From Streptomyces sp. MMG1121 (lineage in GTDB: Bacteria; Actinomycetota; Actinomycetes; Streptomycetales; Streptomycetaceae), in assembly GCF_001280015.1 (NCBI RefSeq), contig NZ_LGDV01000001.1, positions 186,001 to 250,000 on the forward strand: 64,000 nucleotides of DNA, read 5' to 3'. The translations under genes were made by a program, and so were the position numbers. The notes under the pieces are model-generated. The model saw only the letters and a list, made by a program, of their open reading frames with translations, ran no database searches and had not been told where the DNA came from. Shown piece after piece: positions 11,021-19,732 of the stretch; positions within the stretch are counted from its first letter, which is position 1; every line of letters begins with the position of its first letter.

Positions 11021-12055
11021 TCAGACCCGGACGCCGAACTGGAACGGCATGTCGGACATGGCCTCGTAGCGGACCACGGCACCGGTGTGCGGGGCGTGCA
11101 GCACCTGGCCGTTTCCGGCGTACAGGCCGACGTGGTGGATGTCGCCGTAGAAGAAGACCAGGTCGCCGACCTGGAGGTCGTTGACGGAGCTGATCCGGGT
11201 GCCGATGGTGGCCTGCTGCTCGGAGGTGCGCGGTATGGAGACGCCGGCCTGGGCGTAGGCCCAGGAGGTCAGGCCCGAGCAGTCGTAGGAGGCGGTGCCG
11301 GTGGCGCCGTAGACGTAGGGCTTGCCGATCTGCGACTGGGCCGCGGCGAAGGCAGCCGCGGCACGGCCGGAGGCAGGCGGCGTGTTGCCGAGGTCGACGC
11401 GCTCGGTGGAGGAGCGGTCGGCGCGCTGCTGCTCGGCGGCCAGCTGCTGCTTCTCCTTGGCCGTCAGGGTGTTGAGGAGCTTCTGCGCGTCGGCGAGCTT
11501 GCCCTGGACGTCCTTTTTGTTCTGTTCCAGCTGCGCACGGGTGGCCGAGAGGTCCTTGAGCTTCTCCGTGGCCTCGGCACGCTCCTGGGCCAGTTCGCGC
11601 TGTTTGTCCTGGATCTTCTTCAGCGAGTCGACCTGCTGGGCGCTCAACTGGTCGAGCGTGGAGGCCTTGTCGAGGAAGTCGTCCGGGTTGGAGGACAGGA
11701 AGAGCTGGACCGAGGGGTCGATGCCGCCGGAGCGGTACTGCGAGGTGGCCAGCGAACCCAGGCCGTCGCGCAGCTTGTTGAGGTCCTGCTGGCCCCGGGC
11801 GACGTTGTCCTGGATGGTGGAGATGTCCTTCTGCAGCTTCTGCTGCTGCTCGTTCGCCCCGTTGTACTTCTCGGTGGCCTGCTCGGCCTCCTCGTACAGC
11901 TTGTCGACCTTGGCCTTGACCTGGTCCTTGCTGAGCTTCTGGCTCGGCGCGGCGTTGGCGGCGTTCGCGCTCAGCACGACGGCAGCGGCGGCTGCGGTGG
12001 TCAGCACGGTCACGCGGGCGCGACTCTGCTGCTTGGGTCGACGATGGGACGCCAC
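11021..12055 (-). CDS. NlpC/P60 peptidoglycan endopeptidase with N-terminal coiled coil, second copy
   Basis: This 344-residue paralogue has the same layout: a signal peptide ('VTVLTTAAAAAVVLSANA...A'), a 150-residue coiled coil dominated by Q, K, E and D, and an NlpC/P60 domain with catalytic Cys in 'YDCSGLTSW' and His in 'HHVGLYAGNG'. It is probably a D,L-endopeptidase acting on the cell wall. GTG 12055 is chosen (AAGGAG about 10 nt upstream); an ATG at 12094 would add a 13-residue stretch that overlaps a short tandem repeat. It has its own AT-rich promoter region with a dyad, so it may be regulated separately from the proximal copy. Confidence 0.92.
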   Translation of the reverse strand: MASHRRPKQQSRARVTVLTTAAAAAVVLSANAANAAPSQKLSKDQVKAKVDKLYEEAEQATEKYNGANEQQQKLQKDISTIQDNVARGQQDLNKLRDGLGSLATSQYRSGGIDPSVQLFLSSNPDDFLDKASTLDQLSAQQVDSLKKIQDKQRELAQERAEATEKLKDLSATRAQLEQNKKDVQGKLADAQKLLNTLTAKEKQQLAAEQQRADRSSTERVDLGNTPPASGRAAAAFAAAQSQIGKPYVYGATGTASYDCSGLTSWAYAQAGVSIPRTSEQQATIGTRISSVNDLQVGDLVFFYGDIHHVGLYAGNGQVLHAPHTGAVVRYEAMSDMPFQFGVRV

Positions 12056-12116
12056 GGAGGACGAACTCCTTCTTGTGAGTGAGTGAGTGATCACCCGTTC
12101 GGAGGTTCGAGCCCTG

Positions 12117-12146
12117 ACCCTAGTGACCCACTTGTGATCAGTTCAA
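12117..12146 (-). promoter_or_regulatory. Candidate promoter of the distal NlpC/P60 gene
   Basis: The minus strand carries TTGAAC (12141-12146), an 18-bp spacer and TAGGGT (12117-12122), a reasonable fit to the housekeeping -35/-10 pattern. The surrounding 12100-12260 segment is noticeably A/T-richer than the rest of the window. Confidence 0.45.
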
Positions 12147-12186
12147 ATCCCAACGGCAAAAAATCCCGTCACTCAAGGCATTCTTT

Positions 12187-12214
12187 GCACACAACTCACA
12201 TGCTGTGAGATGTG
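12187..12214. promoter_or_regulatory. Extended dyad upstream of NlpC/P60 gene
   Basis: CTCACA-tgc-TGTGAG (12195-12209) is a perfect 6-bp inverted repeat. It is flanked by GCACA (12187-12191) and TGTGC (12210-12214), which extend the symmetry. It lies upstream of the candidate -35 and looks like a protein-binding site. The regulator is unknown. Confidence 0.4.
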
Positions 12215-12275
12215 CTTGACCCTGGGTTGCCCGAAGATCAGGCCAATTCGGGCATTAGCTGTGCTCGTTGGACCT

Positions 12276-13619
12276 TCAGGACAGTCGCTTGAGAAGCACC
12301 GCAGACGCGACCGGTCGGGCACCCGCCTTGGCGACACCGTCGGCCACCTCACGGTCGGTGGAGGCGACGATGACCGGACGGCCCGGCGGCTCCGCGCGCA
12401 CCAGCTGACGGATCAGCTCGTCGGCCGTCACCCCCGGCTTGGAGAACAGCACCCGCACCCCGCGCGGCGGTGCGAGCAGCACCGGCGCGGCCAGCTCGGC
12501 ACCGTCGAAGACACAGGTCACCTCGGCGCCGGTCTGCGCGGCGAGCGCCGAGAGCTGGCCCAGCAGCCTGAGCCGCTGCTTCTCCAGCGGCATCTGCGGA
12601 TAGCCGGTCTTGGTGACGTTGTAGCCGTCGACCACCAGATGCGCCTGCGGCAGCGCGAGCAACTGGTCGAGGATGGCCGGGTCGTTCTCGGACAGGGCGC
12701 GCGCCGCGATGTCCTTCGGGGTCATCCGGCCCGGCTCGACGGCGTCCACGGTCTCGGCCGGCCGCACGGACACCGGCGGCAGGGCCAGCTCCCGCCGCAG
12801 GCCCTGGGTGGCGTCCAGCAGGGTGTCCAGCAGCAGCCGTACCCGCATGTCCTCCACGCTGCGGCCCTCGCGGGCCGCCCGCCGGGTCGCCTCCAGTGCG
12901 GCCTCGGCCTCGCCGAGGCGGGCCTTGAGCCGGCGGGACTCGCTCTCGGCGGACGACACCTGCGCCTGCGCCTCGGCCCGCGTGGCGTCGATCTCGCCCT
13001 GCACCTTGCGCAGCGCGGCCTCGCCCCGCTTGACGTCGCTGAGGGCGGCACGGAGCTTGCGGTGCAGGGATTCCGCTTCCTTCTTCGCCGACTCCAGCTC
13101 CGCGCGCAGCCGTTCCGTCTCGGCGCGGGTGTGGTCACGGGCCTGGGCCAGTTCCGTGCGCAGCCGCTCCAGCTCGGCCCGGCTCTCCTCGTCGGCCCGC
13201 TCGGCGTCCGCCCGCTGGGCCTCCTCACCGGCCGCGGCGACCAGCTTCACCCAGCCCGCCGGACGCAGTACGTAGGCCGCGGCCGCCACGTCGAGCGGGT
13301 CCGCGGCCGGGGGCGGGGAGCCGGAGTCGAGGGCGCCGGCCAGTTCCGGCTGGGCCTCTCTGAGCTTCTCCCCGATCCGCTGCCGGAACAGCGGATCGGT
13401 CTCCAGCGCCGCCGCCATCGCGTTCCCGGCGAACTTCGCCCGGCGATTGGGGGCGAACCGGGCGTACTGCCTCAACTGGGCGGGCAGTTCGGTCACGGTC
13501 AGCCCGCCGAAGCCATCCGAGACGATCTGGACGACCCGACGGCGCACGCCGTCGGGCAGCGGACGGTCAAGCACCTCGGCGGTGCCGTCGCCCGGCCCCC
13601 CGCCTGTGGTCTCCACCAT
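12276..13619 (-). CDS. NYN (YacP-like) domain RNA-binding/nuclease protein with central coiled coil
   Basis: The 447-residue protein has three parts. There is an N-terminal globular region (residues 1-140) with 'RFAPNRRAKFAGNAMAAAL', and a central coiled coil (about 145-260) of R/E/A-rich heptads. A C-terminal PIN-like NYN domain follows, with 'HLVVDGYNVTKTGYP', 'CVFDGAE', 'FSKPGVTADELI' and 'ASTDREVADG' supplying the acidic metal-binding residues. YacP/Rae1-type NYN proteins act as ribonucleases, so a role in RNA turnover is likely. The ATG at 13619 gives a full first domain. The gene is the distal member of a possible two-gene unit with the zinc-ribbon gene. Confidence 0.85.
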   Translation of the reverse strand: MVETTGGGPGDGTAEVLDRPLPDGVRRRVVQIVSDGFGGLTVTELPAQLRQYARFAPNRRAKFAGNAMAAALETDPLFRQRIGEKLREAQPELAGALDSGSPPPAADPLDVAAAAYVLRPAGWVKLVAAAGEEAQRADAERADEESRAELERLRTELAQARDHTRAETERLRAELESAKKEAESLHRKLRAALSDVKRGEAALRKVQGEIDATRAEAQAQVSSAESESRRLKARLGEAEAALEATRRAAREGRSVEDMRVRLLLDTLLDATQGLRRELALPPVSVRPAETVDAVEPGRMTPKDIAARALSENDPAILDQLLALPQAHLVVDGYNVTKTGYPQMPLEKQRLRLLGQLSALAAQTGAEVTCVFDGAELAAPVLLAPPRGVRVLFSKPGVTADELIRQLVRAEPPGRPVIVASTDREVADGVAKAGARPVASAVLLKRLS

Positions 13620-13687
13620 CCGTCACACCCCACTACTTCACTTCTGCCACGTCACTTCTGCCGCGCCATTCTCCCGGGCCGCTGCGC

Positions 13688-13927
13688 TCAGGATTCCGTG
13701 CCCGGCCTGTCCACGAGTTCCACCTGGTCCACCGCGTTGCACCAACGACAGCGCACCGATTCGATGGTCTCACTGACCACCTCGCGCTCCTCCACCGTCG
13801 GCTCGCCGGCCAGATCGAGATGGACGTACTCGACGACCTTCGACGAACGGGTCACGTCGAACCGGGTGAGATTGCCGCACAGGGTGCAGCGCCACCGGGT
13901 GGTCGCGGTCGGCAGGGGAACCGTCAT
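13688..13927 (-). CDS. Small zinc-ribbon protein
   Basis: The 79-residue protein has two CxxC knuckles (CTLC near residue 15 and CRWC near residue 61) separated by about 45 residues of beta-rich sequence, as expected for a rubredoxin/zinc-ribbon fold. The central part 'VEYVHLDLAGEPTVEEREV' is acidic. No enzymatic motif is present. ATG 13927 begins MTVPLP; third-codon G/C use supports translation from there. It lies 68 bp upstream of the NYN gene on the same strand. I do not know its function. Confidence 0.75.
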   Translation of the reverse strand: MTVPLPTATTRWRCTLCGNLTRFDVTRSSKVVEYVHLDLAGEPTVEEREVVSETIESVRCRWCNAVDQVELVDRPGTES

Positions 13928-14102
13928 CGTGGCAGTCCGCTTCCTTCTCGTTGTCGCTCGTCGTCGCTCGTCGTCGCTTCCGCGCCGCCGGCCGACGCGT
14001 GTGGCTCGTAACCCTACGGCCTGGCGGGGACTCGCCGCCCGTCCGTCCACGACGGCGAGGCGGTCTGTCGGCATGCGTCCCGTTACGTCATGCTCTGTGT
14101 TC

Positions 14103-14846
14103 ATGATCAGTGAGCGGAGCACGACGGCCGGCAGGACCCTCAGAGCGGTCCGGAGCACTTCAGCACCCCTCACCTACGGACTCATCGCCCTGTGCTGCCT
14201 GCTCTTCGTCCTCGGCCCGGCCTCCGGGCTCACCCCCGCGTACGGCACCGGGCAGGCGCTCGCCGCCGCGCAGCGGGCCTACTTCCGGCACTGGGGCGTG
14301 GTGCCGTCCGACCTGTTCGACGGGCCGGCCCGCGAGGCCCTCACCCCCGCCACGGCCCTGTTCGTGCACGGCAGCTGGGTGCATCTGCTCGGCAACATGC
14401 TCTTCCTCTTCGTCTTCGGAGCGATGACCGAGGAACGGATGGGCCGGATCGAGTTCGCCCTCTTCTACGCCGGCTGCGGCTATCTGGCCCTGCTGGGCTA
14501 CGCGGCCGCCAACGCCGACTCCGAGCAGTCGCTGGTGGGCGCCTCCGGGGCGATCTCCGCGGTCCTCGGCGCGTTCCTCTATCTCTTCCCGCGCGCGCGT
14601 GTGACCAGCCTTCTGCCGTTCCTGCTCTTCCTGCCGCTGCGGTTCCCCGCGTGGGTCGTGCTGCCGTTCTGGGTGGCGGTGCAGTGGGCGGCGGCGGAGC
14701 AGGCCGGCGACGGGCCGGGGGTGGCGTATCTGGCGCACCTGGTGGGGTTCGGGCTGGGCTTCGTCTACGCGTGGGTGCGTTACGGGCGTGCGACTAGAGT
14801 GAAGTGCAGCCCAGCTCCGGCACCCGAGGGAGAGAACCAACCGTGA
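14103..14846 (+). CDS. Rhomboid-family intramembrane serine protease
   Basis: This 247-residue polytopic protein has about six membrane segments and the rhomboid catalytic dyad. Ser148 lies in 'GASGA' and His212 in 'AHLVGFGLGF'; the family's L1-loop histidines and Asn are in 'HGSWVHLLGNMLFLFVFG' (H89, H94, N98). It should cut membrane-spanning substrates, identity unknown. The start is uncertain: ATG 14103 fits the first helix, GTG 14097 and ATG 14073 are in frame, and none has a strong Shine-Dalgarno sequence. Its stop overlaps the next gene's GTG by 4 bp, so the two are translationally coupled. Confidence 0.85.
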   Translation: MISERSTTAGRTLRAVRSTSAPLTYGLIALCCLLFVLGPASGLTPAYGTGQALAAAQRAYFRHWGVVPSDLFDGPAREALTPATALFVHGSWVHLLGNMLFLFVFGAMTEERMGRIEFALFYAGCGYLALLGYAAANADSEQSLVGASGAISAVLGAFLYLFPRARVTSLLPFLLFLPLRFPAWVVLPFWVAVQWAAAEQAGDGPGVAYLAHLVGFGLGFVYAWVRYGRATRVKCSPAPAPEGENQP

Positions 14847-15124
14847 TCACCGCGATCGTCCTCATCAAGACCAGCGTGGACCGGATCCCCGAGATCGCGG
14901 AGCAGATCGCTTCGCTGGAGTCGGTGAGCGAGGTTTTCTCCGTCACGGGTACGTACGACCTGATCGCGATGGTCCGGGTGCGGCGGCACGAGGACCTGGC
15001 CGAGGTCATCCCGGGGCGGATCAGCAAGATCCCGGGCGTGGAGGTCACGGACACGCATGTGGCGTTCCGGACGTACTCCCAGCACGACCTGGAGGCGGCC
15101 TTCGCGATCGGACTGGACTCCTGA
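14843..15124 (+). CDS. Stand-alone Lrp/AsnC ligand-binding (RAM) domain protein
   Basis: The 93-residue protein consists only of the alpha/beta RAM (ACT-like) effector domain found at the C-terminus of Lrp/AsnC regulators: 'AIVLIKTSVDRIPEIAEQI', 'VSVTGTYDLIAMVRV', 'ISKIPGVEVTDTHVAF'. The helix-turn-helix is absent, so it cannot bind DNA like Lrp. It may oligomerise, bind amino acids or modulate another Lrp protein. The GTG at 14843 overlaps the rhomboid stop (GTGA), with GAGGGAGAG inside the rhomboid gene as ribosome-binding site. Confidence 0.88.
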   Translation: MITAIVLIKTSVDRIPEIAEQIASLESVSEVFSVTGTYDLIAMVRVRRHEDLAEVIPGRISKIPGVEVTDTHVAFRTYSQHDLEAAFAIGLDS

Positions 15125-15159
15125 TCGGCTGAAAGCCGCCCCGGCCGGGGGTTCACGTC

Positions 15160-16536
15160 TCACACGGCGGGCACGCAGCGGCCGTCCTCCGTGCGGTACG
15201 TCCACTTCGCACCCTCGGTGACCAGTTCCTTCACCGCGTTCACGAAGCGCTCGACGTGCTCGTCCGGAGTGCCCGCGCCGAAGCTCACCCGGATGGCGTT
15301 GAGGGACTTCTCGCCCGGGGCCGCCTCGGGGGCGCCGCACTCGCCCTGGGTCTCGGGGTCACTGCCCAGCAGGGTGCGGACCAGGGGGTGGGCGCAGAAG
15401 AGGCCGTCGCGGACGCCGATGCCGTACTCGGCGGAGAGCGCGGCGGCGAAGTGGGAGCTGTTCCAGCCGTCCACCACGAAGGAGATCACGCCCACGCGCG
15501 GGGCGTCGTCACCGAACAGCGAGAGGATCCGCACCTCGGGGACCTCCGCGAGGCCCTCGCGGACCCTGGCGACCAGGTGCTGCTCGCGGGCGACCAGGGT
15601 GTCCCAGCCGGCTTCGGTGAGCGCCTTGCAGGCCGACGCGATCGAGTAGGCGCCGATGACGTTCGGCGAGCCGGCCTCGTGCCGGGCCGCGCTCTCGTGC
15701 CACTCCACGGCCACTCCCCCGTCCGGGCGCCGGCTCACCCTGCGGCTGGCGCCGCCGCCCGCGAGGTACGGCTCGGCCGCGCGCAGCCAGTCGGCGCGGC
15801 CCGCGAGGACGCCGGAGCCGAAGGGTGCGTACAGCTTGTGCCCGGAGAAGGCGACCCAGTCGACGTCCAGGTCATGGATGTCCACCCGGTGGTGCGGGGC
15901 CAGCTGGGCGGCGTCCAGGACGATCCGGGCGCCATGGGCGTGCGCGGCGGCGGCCAGCTCGCGCACCGGCCACAGCTCGCCGGTGACGTTGGAGGCGCCG
16001 GTGACACAGACCAGGGCCGGGCCGCGACCCCCGTCGCTCGACGGGGTGCGGGCGGCGAGGGCCCGCTCCAGGGTCTCGACGGCCTGCCGTGGGGTGCGCG
16101 GGGCGTTGAGGCAGGTGACCTTCGCGTCCTGCCAGGGCAGCAGGGAGGCGTGGTGCTCGGTCTCGAAGACGAAGACCTGGCAGTCGGCGGGGAGGGCGCG
16201 GGCGAGCAGGTTGAGGGAGTCCGTGGTCGAGCGGGTGAAGATCACCTGGTCGTCGGCGCGGCAGCCGAGGAACTCGGCGACCGTCCTGCGGGCGTTCTCG
16301 AACAGGTCCGTGGAGAGCTGCGAGAGATAGCCGGCGCCGCGGTGGACGCTGCCGTAGTACGGCGCGTAGCCGGCGACGTCGTCCCAGACGCGCTGGAGGG
16401 CGGGGGCGCTGGCCGCGTAGTCGAGGGCCGCGTAGGTGACTTCGCCGCCCGTCACGAGCGGGACGGTGACATCCCTGCCCAGAACGGGCAGCGGGGAACA
16501 AACGGACTGGTCAGCGGCAAGGGTGGAGACGGACAT
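15160..16536 (-). CDS. Class V aminotransferase / cysteine desulfurase-like PLP enzyme
   Basis: This 458-residue fold-type I PLP enzyme has a 'TEHHASLLPW' ring-stacking His (128/129), 'DAAQ' (208-211) and the Schiff-base lysine in 'SGHKLYAPFG' (K234). A loop 'DGLFCAHP' supplies a Cys close to where SufS-type enzymes place theirs. The pattern fits a SufS/CsdA-like desulfurase or cysteine lyase, but the substrate is not proven. Its transcript begins with a SAM-IV riboswitch, so expression should fall when S-adenosylmethionine is plentiful; this points to a role in methionine/cysteine sulfur supply. ATG 16536 has GGGAG upstream. Confidence 0.85.
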   Translation of the reverse strand: MSVSTLAADQSVCSPLPVLGRDVTVPLVTGGEVTYAALDYAASAPALQRVWDDVAGYAPYYGSVHRGAGYLSQLSTDLFENARRTVAEFLGCRADDQVIFTRSTTDSLNLLARALPADCQVFVFETEHHASLLPWQDAKVTCLNAPRTPRQAVETLERALAARTPSSDGGRGPALVCVTGASNVTGELWPVRELAAAAHAHGARIVLDAAQLAPHHRVDIHDLDVDWVAFSGHKLYAPFGSGVLAGRADWLRAAEPYLAGGGASRRVSRRPDGGVAVEWHESAARHEAGSPNVIGAYSIASACKALTEAGWDTLVAREQHLVARVREGLAEVPEVRILSLFGDDAPRVGVISFVVDGWNSSHFAAALSAEYGIGVRDGLFCAHPLVRTLLGSDPETQGECGAPEAAPGEKSLNAIRVSFGAGTPDEHVERFVNAVKELVTEGAKWTYRTEDGRCVPAV

Positions 16537-16675
16537 GGCTCAACTCCCGTGAAGGCAGATGTCATTCACCACGTGAGCAGACAGGGCTCGAACGGTGGTG
16601 GAGTGAAAAGGGGATGCGGAAGCGGGGCTCTGCGGCCCTATCGCATTCGCTTGCTCACGGAAGGCTCCCTCGAGG

Positions 16676-16690
16676 ACCAGGACCCCTGGT
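16676..16690 (-). promoter_or_regulatory. Possible expression-platform hairpin after the SAM-IV aptamer
   Basis: A short perfect hairpin (ACCAGG-3 nt-CCTGGT) starts 8 nt after the aptamer. Together with the downstream 130-nt leader it could form the switch. Its role is inferred; the leader has no U-tract, so control may be translational or Rho-dependent. Confidence 0.35.
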
Positions 16691-16698
16691 GTACGAGG

Positions 16699-16815
16699 GG
16701 TCCGCGCTTGCCGTAGACCTCGCTGCCTACGACCTGGTCTTCACCCGGGGCACCCCGCCACGGACGGAGGGTTGCCGGACAGCCGGCCGGGGCCTGAAGG
16801 CTGTCACTCATGACC
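16699..16815 (-). ncRNA. SAM-IV riboswitch aptamer
   Basis: The minus-strand leader of the class V PLP gene follows the SAM-IV consensus end to end. The 5' part reads GGTCATGAGTGACAGC, then GGCCCCGGC, CCGGCAACCCTCC, GGGGTGCCCCGGGTGA, GACCAGG, and finally a 3' pseudoknot strand GGCAAGCGCGGACC. The core CCGGCAACCCTCC and GGTGCCCCGGGTGA blocks are the SAM-binding elements shared with S-box RNAs. The aptamer ends about 163 nt before the ATG at 16536. The identification is by recall of the published SAM-IV sequence and structure, not by a search. Confidence 0.93.
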
Positions 16816-16849
16816 TGGCTCGTATCCTGCCACACGATCTTCAGCGCGC

Positions 16850-16880
16850 AAGGCGCAGTCCGGTATTCGGACCGCGCCTT
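16850..16880 (-). terminator. trpD terminator hairpin
   Basis: AAGGCGC (16850-16856) pairs with GCGCCTT (16874-16880), and inside it GTCCG (16858-16862) pairs with CGGAC (16868-16872) around a 5-nt loop. It lies 19 bp past the trpD stop and about 35 bp before the riboswitch, separating the two units. Confidence 0.75.
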
Positions 16881-16899
16881 GTGTCACATCGGGCGGGGG

Positions 16900-17964
16900 T
16901 CAGCGGTGCGTGGCCGCCACCCAGCGTTCCAGGGCCCGCTTCGCCGCGCCCGAGTCGATCGACTCGGCGGCGCGGGCCATGCCGGCGCGGAGCTGTTCGG
17001 TGAGCGGGGCGTCCGTCGGCTCCAGGGCCACCAGCGCCGCGGCGGAGTTCAGCAGGACGGCGTCCCGCACCGGGCCCTGCTCGCCGTCCAGCACCCGGCG
17101 GGCCACCTCCGCGTTGTAGGCGGCGTCGGCGCCGCGCAGGGCCTCGACGGGGACGAGGTCGATGCCGACGTCGCGCGGGTCGAAGGTCTCCTCGGTGACC
17201 TTGCCGTCCCGGACCACCCAGACACGGGACGTGGACGTCGTCGTCAGCTCGTCCAGACCGTCGTCGCCGCGGAAGACCAGCGAGGAGTTGCCGCGCTCGG
17301 CGAGGACACCGGCCACGATCGGCGCCATCCGCGGGTCGGCCACCCCGACGGCCTGGGAGCGCACGTTGGCCGGGTTGGTCAGCGGACCGAGCACGTTGAA
17401 GGTCGTCCGGATGCCCAGCTGGGCACGGGCCGGGGCGACATGACGCAGGGACGGGTGGAACCGCACCGCGAAGCAGATGGTGATGCCGGCCTCTTCGGCG
17501 ACCTCGACGACCCGCTTCGGGGTCAGGTTCAGATTGATCCCGAGCTGCTCCAGGACGTCGGAGGAGCCGGAGGCGGAGGACGCGGCGCGGTTGCCGTGCT
17601 TGACGACCTTGGTGCCCGTGCCCGCGACCACGATCGACGACATCGTGGAGATGTTCACCGTCTTGGCGCCGTCGCCGCCGGTGCCGACGATGTCGACGGC
17701 CGGGCCCGGCACCTCGATCACGTTGGCGTGCGCGTACATCGTCCGGACGAGGCCGCTGATCTCCTCGACCGTCTCGCCCTTGGCCCGCAGCGCCACCATG
17801 AAGGCGGCGATCTGCGCGTCGGTCGCCTCGCCGCGCATGATCAGGTCCATCGCCCACGCGGTGTCGTCGGCGGACAGGTCGTGGCCGGTCAGCAGGCCGT
17901 TCAGCAGGGCGGGCCAGGAGCGGCCCGCCGCGGTGTCGCCTCCAGCGGGGGTCACAGCGCTCAT
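16900..17964 (-). CDS. trpD: Anthranilate phosphoribosyltransferase
   Basis: This 354-residue enzyme transfers phosphoribosyl from PRPP to anthranilate in tryptophan synthesis. The glycine loop 'GTGGDG' (94-99), 'NISTM', 'KHGNRA', '[10 protein letters not shown]' and '[11 protein letters not shown]' occur in TrpD order, and the N-terminal helical domain is complete. The ATG at 17964 gives the normal length. It is not in a trp operon; its neighbours are the bcc-oxidase genes and the riboswitch-controlled PLP gene. Linkage of trpD to qcr/cta genes is, as I recall, conserved in mycobacteria (Rv2192c). Streptomyces often carry a second trpD elsewhere. Confidence 0.96.
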   Translation of the reverse strand: MSAVTPAGGDTAAGRSWPALLNGLLTGHDLSADDTAWAMDLIMRGEATDAQIAAFMVALRAKGETVEEISGLVRTMYAHANVIEVPGPAVDIVGTGGDGAKTVNISTMSSIVVAGTGTKVVKHGNRAASSASGSSDVLEQLGINLNLTPKRVVEVAEEAGITICFAVRFHPSLRHVAPARAQLGIRTTFNVLGPLTNPANVRSQAVGVADPRMAPIVAGVLAERGNSSLVFRGDDGLDELTTTSTSRVWVVRDGKVTEETFDPRDVGIDLVPVEALRGADAAYNAEVARRVLDGEQGPVRDAVLLNSAAALVALEPTDAPLTEQLRAGMARAAESIDSGAAKRALERWVAATHR

Positions 17965-18035
17965 AGCCGCTCCAGGGGGGTGTCGTACAGACGAAATCGG
18001 TGGTTGATCCCACCCTATCGGCCCCGGGACACGGC

Positions 18036-18070
18036 GAAGGGCCCCGTCCGAGAGTCGGACGGGGCCCTTC
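18036..18070 (-). terminator. Strong terminator after qcrB
   Basis: A perfect 15-bp stem (18036-18050 with 18056-18070, loop AGAGT) lies 25 bp past the qcrB stop and about 70 bp upstream of trpD. It should insulate the qcr operon from trpD. Confidence 0.85.
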
Positions 18071-18094
18071 TGCCGTCGTGTGGCGACGTGAGGA

Positions 18095-19732
18095 TCAGTG
18101 GTGGCCGTGGCCGCTCGTGATCTCCTTGTACTCGTCGACGGTCGGCTTCGGGATCTGGCTGTCCTCGCCGTAGTAGGCGTTGGACATCTTCACCCGCAGC
18201 TTCTCCGAGGCCGGCACCTTGCGCTGGACGCCGTTCTCGTCGACCGCCGGGCCGATCTGGGCCGGCTCGTACTGGTTGTGCGCGGTGAGCGTGTGCAGCT
18301 GCTCCTGGCTGAGCGGCTCGTGCACCTCGATGAACTCACCGTGCGGCAGCCGCTTGATGATGCCGGTCTCGCGACCGTGCAGCACCTTCTCGCGGTCGCG
18401 ACGCTGCAGACCCAGGCAGATCCGCTTGGTGGCGATGAACGCGATGACCGGACCGACGAAGACGAAGATCCGCACGAACCAGGTGACCGCGTTGATCGAC
18501 AGGTGGAAGTGCGTGGCCCACAGGTCGTTGCCGCCGCCGATCAGCAGGGTCAGGTACACCGTCATCCAGGCGGCGCCGAAACCGGTGCGGGTCGGGGCGT
18601 TGCGCGGACGGTCCAGGATGTGGTGCTCGCTCTTGTCGCCGGTGACCCAGGACTCGATGAACGGGTAGACCGCGATCGCGACCAGCACCAGCGGGAAGAT
18701 CACCAGCGGGATGAACACACCCAGGACGAGCGTGTGGCCCCAGAAGTTGATCTCCCAGCCCGGCATGAAGCGGATCAGACCCTCGGAGAAGCCCATGTAC
18801 CAGTCGGGCTGGGCGCCGGTGGACACCTGGTCCGGACGGTAGGGGCCCATGGCCCAGATCGGGTTGATCTGGGCGACCGCCGCGATGACCGCGATGACAC
18901 CGAAGACCAGGAAGAAGAAGCCTCCGGCCTTGGCCATGTACACCGGCAGCAGCGGCATGCCGACGACGTTCTTCTCGCTCTTTCCGGGACCCGCGAACTG
19001 CGTGTGCTTGTGGTAGAAGACCAGGATCAGGTGCGCCACCATCAGGCCGAGCATGATGCCCGGCAGCAGCAGGATGTGGATCGAGTAGAACCGGGCGACG
19101 AAGTCGTGGCCGGGGAACTCTCCGCCGAAGAGGAACATCGACAGGTACGTGCCGACGATCGGCACGGACAGGATCGCGCCCTCCATGAAGCGGACACCGG
19201 TGCCGGAGAGCAGGTCGTCCGGGAGCGAGTAACCGGTGAAGCCGGTGAACATGCCGAGGACGAACAGCAGGAAGCCGAACAGCCAGTTGATCTCACGCGG
19301 CTTGCGGAACGCGCCGGTGAAGAACACGCGCATCATGTGCACGAACATGCCGGCGAGGAAGATCAGCGCCGCCCAGTGGTGGATCTGCCGCATGAGCAGA
19401 CCGCCACGCACGTCCATGGAGATGTGCACAGTCGAGTTGAACGCCTCGGACATCAGCTGTCCCTGGAGCGGGACGTAGCTGCCGTGGTACACGACCTCGT
19501 TCATCGACGGGTGGAAGAACAGTGTCAGATAGACACCCGTCAGGATGATGATGATGAAGCTGTACATGCACACTTCGCCCAACATGAACGACCAGTGGTC
19601 GGGGAAGATCTTGCGCATGTTGCTCTTGGCCAGGGAGTAGATCCCGAGTCGGCCGTCGACCCAGTCGGCGACGCGCTCGCCGGCCGGGTCCTTCCCGCGC
19701 GAGCGGGAGGTGTCGTTCGCTGTAGTGCTCAT
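18095..19732 (-). CDS. qcrB: Menaquinol-cytochrome c reductase cytochrome b subunit
   Basis: The 545-residue membrane subunit of the bcc complex has eight or nine membrane helices. The di-heme four-helix core is in the N-terminal half, with His pairs around '[20 protein letters not shown]' and '[10 protein letters not shown]'. The quinol-site 'PDWYMG' motif (PEWY-like) follows in the C-terminal half. Actinobacterial QcrB carries a long polar C-terminal tail, seen here from about residue 420. It oxidises menaquinol and feeds the diheme QcrC. ATG 19732 overlaps the qcrA stop by 4 bp (ATGA), so the genes are translationally coupled. It is the last gene of ctaE-qcrC-qcrA-qcrB. Confidence 0.97.
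   Translation of the reverse strand: MSTTANDTSRSRGKDPAGERVADWVDGRLGIYSLAKSNMRKIFPDHWSFMLGEVCMYSFIIIILTGVYLTLFFHPSMNEVVYHGSYVPLQGQLMSEAFNSTVHISMDVRGGLLMRQIHHWAALIFLAGMFVHMMRVFFTGAFRKPREINWLFGFLLFVLGMFTGFTGYSLPDDLLSGTGVRFMEGAILSVPIVGTYLSMFLFGGEFPGHDFVARFYSIHILLLPGIMLGLMVAHLILVFYHKHTQFAGPGKSEKNVVGMPLLPVYMAKAGGFFFLVFGVIAVIAAVAQINPIWAMGPYRPDQVSTGAQPDWYMGFSEGLIRFMPGWEINFWGHTLVLGVFIPLVIFPLVLVAIAVYPFIESWVTGDKSEHHILDRPRNAPTRTGFGAAWMTVYLTLLIGGGNDLWATHFHLSINAVTWFVRIFVFVGPVIAFIATKRICLGLQRRDREKVLHGRETGIIKRLPHGEFIEVHEPLSQEQLHTLTAHNQYEPAQIGPAVDENGVQRKVPASEKLRVKMSNAYYGEDSQIPKPTVDEYKEITSGHGHH

Noticed and set aside
12075..12091. Tandem TGAG repeat as a contingency locus
   Set aside because: Only about four units, and it lies upstream of the chosen start codon; no evidence that length changes alter a gene.
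16638..16835. 65-codon minus-strand ORF upstream of the PLP gene
   Set aside because: It lies almost wholly inside the SAM-IV riboswitch leader and lacks coding bias.
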